NCBI GenBank assembly: GCA_937948815.1
Contig: CALFAM010000024.1
Location: 1 to 38,617, forward strand
Direction of reading: 5' to 3'
Length of the DNA: 38,617 nucleotides
DNA from: an uncultured bacterium
Lineage (GTDB): Bacteria; Acidobacteriota; Thermoanaerobaculia; Multivoradales; J023
The notes below the pieces were generated by a model. It was not told the origin of the DNA and did not search any database. It saw only the letters and a list, made by a program, of their open reading frames with translations. Numbering within the stretch: position 1 is the stretch's first letter; every line of letters begins with the position of its first letter. The position numbers and the translations under genes are program-made. Positions 37,646-38,617 of the stretch are shown here, one piece after another.

Positions 37646-37662
37646 GGGTTGCAGGACAACCC
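37646..37662 (-). terminator. Candidate terminator after penicillin-binding protein gene
   Basis: GGGTTG (37646-37651) and CAACCC (37657-37662) form a 6-bp stem with a five-base loop, about 57 bases after the PBP stop and before the DUF4177 leader. It has no T-run, so support is weak. Confidence 0.25.
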
Positions 37663-37718
37663 CCAGCAAGCTTCTAACAGCCTTCCTGTGGCCTGGGCGC
37701 TCGCGCGCGGGCACGCCC

Positions 37719-38617
37719 CTAGATCACGCCACTGCGACTGCGCGCTTTGCGACCGCGGATCTTGTCGATCCAGCGCCGGAAGGGGTTGCGGCGCTCTTGC
37801 TGCTCGACCTCGACCCCGGACGGCTGCATCAGGGGGCGACCAGGATGGAAAGGGCAATATGCGTTCGGCAGGTTGCTCTCGGTGAACACTTCGCTGATCA
37901 CCTGCTCGCAGCGATAGGTGGCGAGGGCGCCGGTCTGCGGATCGACGAAGGCGCGCAGGATGCCCGGCGGTTGCTCGAAATCGGCATAGCCACCCGGTGG
38001 GCGCATGCTGTGGGTAAAGCGTGCCCAGATGGGAACCGCCGCGCGGGCGCCGGAGAGTCGGGTCTTGGTGTTGTCGTCGTAGCCGACCCAGACCAGGGAA
38101 ACGCGACTCGGCGCGTAGCCCGCGAACCAGCTGTCGCGGCGACTGTTGGTGGTGCCGGTCTTGCCCGCCAGCCGGTCCTGCAGGCCCTGCGCGCGGACGC
38201 TGCGTGCCGTGCCGACGTCGAGCACGTCGCGCAGGACGTCGGTCACCAGGTAGGCGACTTCCGGGCTGAGCACGGGCTCGGGCGGCGGCAAAGGGCTGCC
38301 ACCGACGGGATTGCCGGTGCGGTCGAAAACGGCCACGAGGCCGTGGAGCTTCGGGCGTTTGCCACCGGCGGCCAGGGTGGCGTAGACGGTGGCCAGCTCG
38401 CGGGGCGTGACTTCCATGGCGCCGAGAGCGAGTGCCGGGTAGGCGTCGAGCTTGGTCTCGACACCCATGTCGTGGGCCAGGTCGACGATGCCGCCGAGCC
38501 CGATGCGCAAGGCGAGCTTGGCCGTTGGCACGTTCAGGCTCTCGGTGAGGGCGGTGCGGGTCGAGATCCACCCTCGATGCTGCCCGTCCGAATTCTTCGG
38601 GCTCCAGCTTCGGCCGT
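37719..38617 (-). CDS. Penicillin-binding protein (class A-type), C-terminal transpeptidase part
   Basis: The frame is open to the right edge, so the N-terminal part (expected glycosyltransferase and start of the transpeptidase) is outside the window. The SxN motif appears as SLN just inside the edge (ALTESLNVPTAKLAL) and the KTGTTN motif at 38145-38162, followed by SWFAGYAPSRVSLVWVGYDD. The catalytic SxxK would lie beyond the edge. The last 70 residues are a Pro/Arg-rich tail ending in RSRSGVI. The protein cross-links peptidoglycan in the periplasm. The layout fits PBP1A-type enzymes. A GTG at 38531 is internal and not the start. Confidence 0.9.
   Translation of the reverse strand, partial: GRSWSPKNSDGQHRGWISTRTALTESLNVPTAKLALRIGLGGIVDLAHDMGVETKLDAYPALALGAMEVTPRELATVYATLAAGGKRPKLHGLVAVFDRTGNPVGGSPLPPPEPVLSPEVAYLVTDVLRDVLDVGTARSVRAQGLQDRLAGKTGTTNSRRDSWFAGYAPSRVSLVWVGYDDNTKTRLSGARAAVPIWARFTHSMRPPGGYADFEQPPGILRAFVDPQTGALATYRCEQVISEVFTESNLPNAYCPFHPGRPLMQPSGVEVEQQERRNPFRRWIDKIRGRKARSRSGVI

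Overview
The window is GC-rich bacterial chromosome, densely coded on both strands, with no transposase, integrase, phage gene, CRISPR array, rRNA or tRNA that I could recognise. Several features are typical of Acidobacteriota (a Thermoanaerobaculia-like lineage is my best guess) or a similar soil or sediment phylum: a long Ser/Thr kinase with a TPR receptor half, a partner ECF sigma factor of the kind that pairs with such kinases, several lipoproteins and secreted beta-rich proteins, and a TlpA protein with beta domains. This assignment is inference from gene content and has not been tested by any search.

Layout. 1-5.8 kb: the end of a multicopper oxidase, an ExeM/NucH-like extracellular nuclease, a free-standing 5'-3' exonuclease and a GH20-like glycosidase. 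5.8-9.3 kb: a three-gene plus-strand operon of a fused E1 alpha/beta 2-oxoacid dehydrogenase, an OsmC peroxidase-like protein and a DinB-fold protein. 9.3-16 kb: a signalling and surface region with a secreted jelly-roll-type protein, the TPR kinase, its ECF sigma factor, and two tandem paralogous secreted proteins with an identical eight-cysteine framework. 16-25.8 kb: a class V aminotransferase, 3-methyladenine glycosylase I (tag) preceded by a six-codon leader ORF, an unknown 251-residue protein, an alpha/beta hydrolase, a MATE exporter, a DUF2207 membrane protein and arginyl-tRNA synthetase.

25.9-30.1 kb: a macrodomain gene and then a compact plus-strand cassette: an S51/cyanophycinase-like serine hydrolase, an enterochelin-esterase-like hydrolase and an ATP-grasp ligase. 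This set (amide-bond former, amide-bond cleaver and esterase) is the best candidate in the window for an uncharacterised biosynthetic system. 30.1-37.1 kb: a convergent minus-strand run of a divergent UvrA, an SGNH-type membrane hydrolase, a TlpA-like lipoprotein, a possible 71-residue protein and a membrane-anchored protein built on seven Met-Gly beta-strand repeats. 37.4-38.6 kb: a small DUF4177 protein whose ribosome-binding site lies inside a perfect 10-bp hairpin, and the C-terminal part of a class A-type penicillin-binding protein that runs off the window.

Gene ends are tightly packed: convergent stop codons abut at 3772/3773, divergent start codons share one CATG at 5756-5759, and convergent genes overlap by 16 bases at 18082-18097. 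Most inverted repeats listed as terminators lack a T-run and are only candidates.
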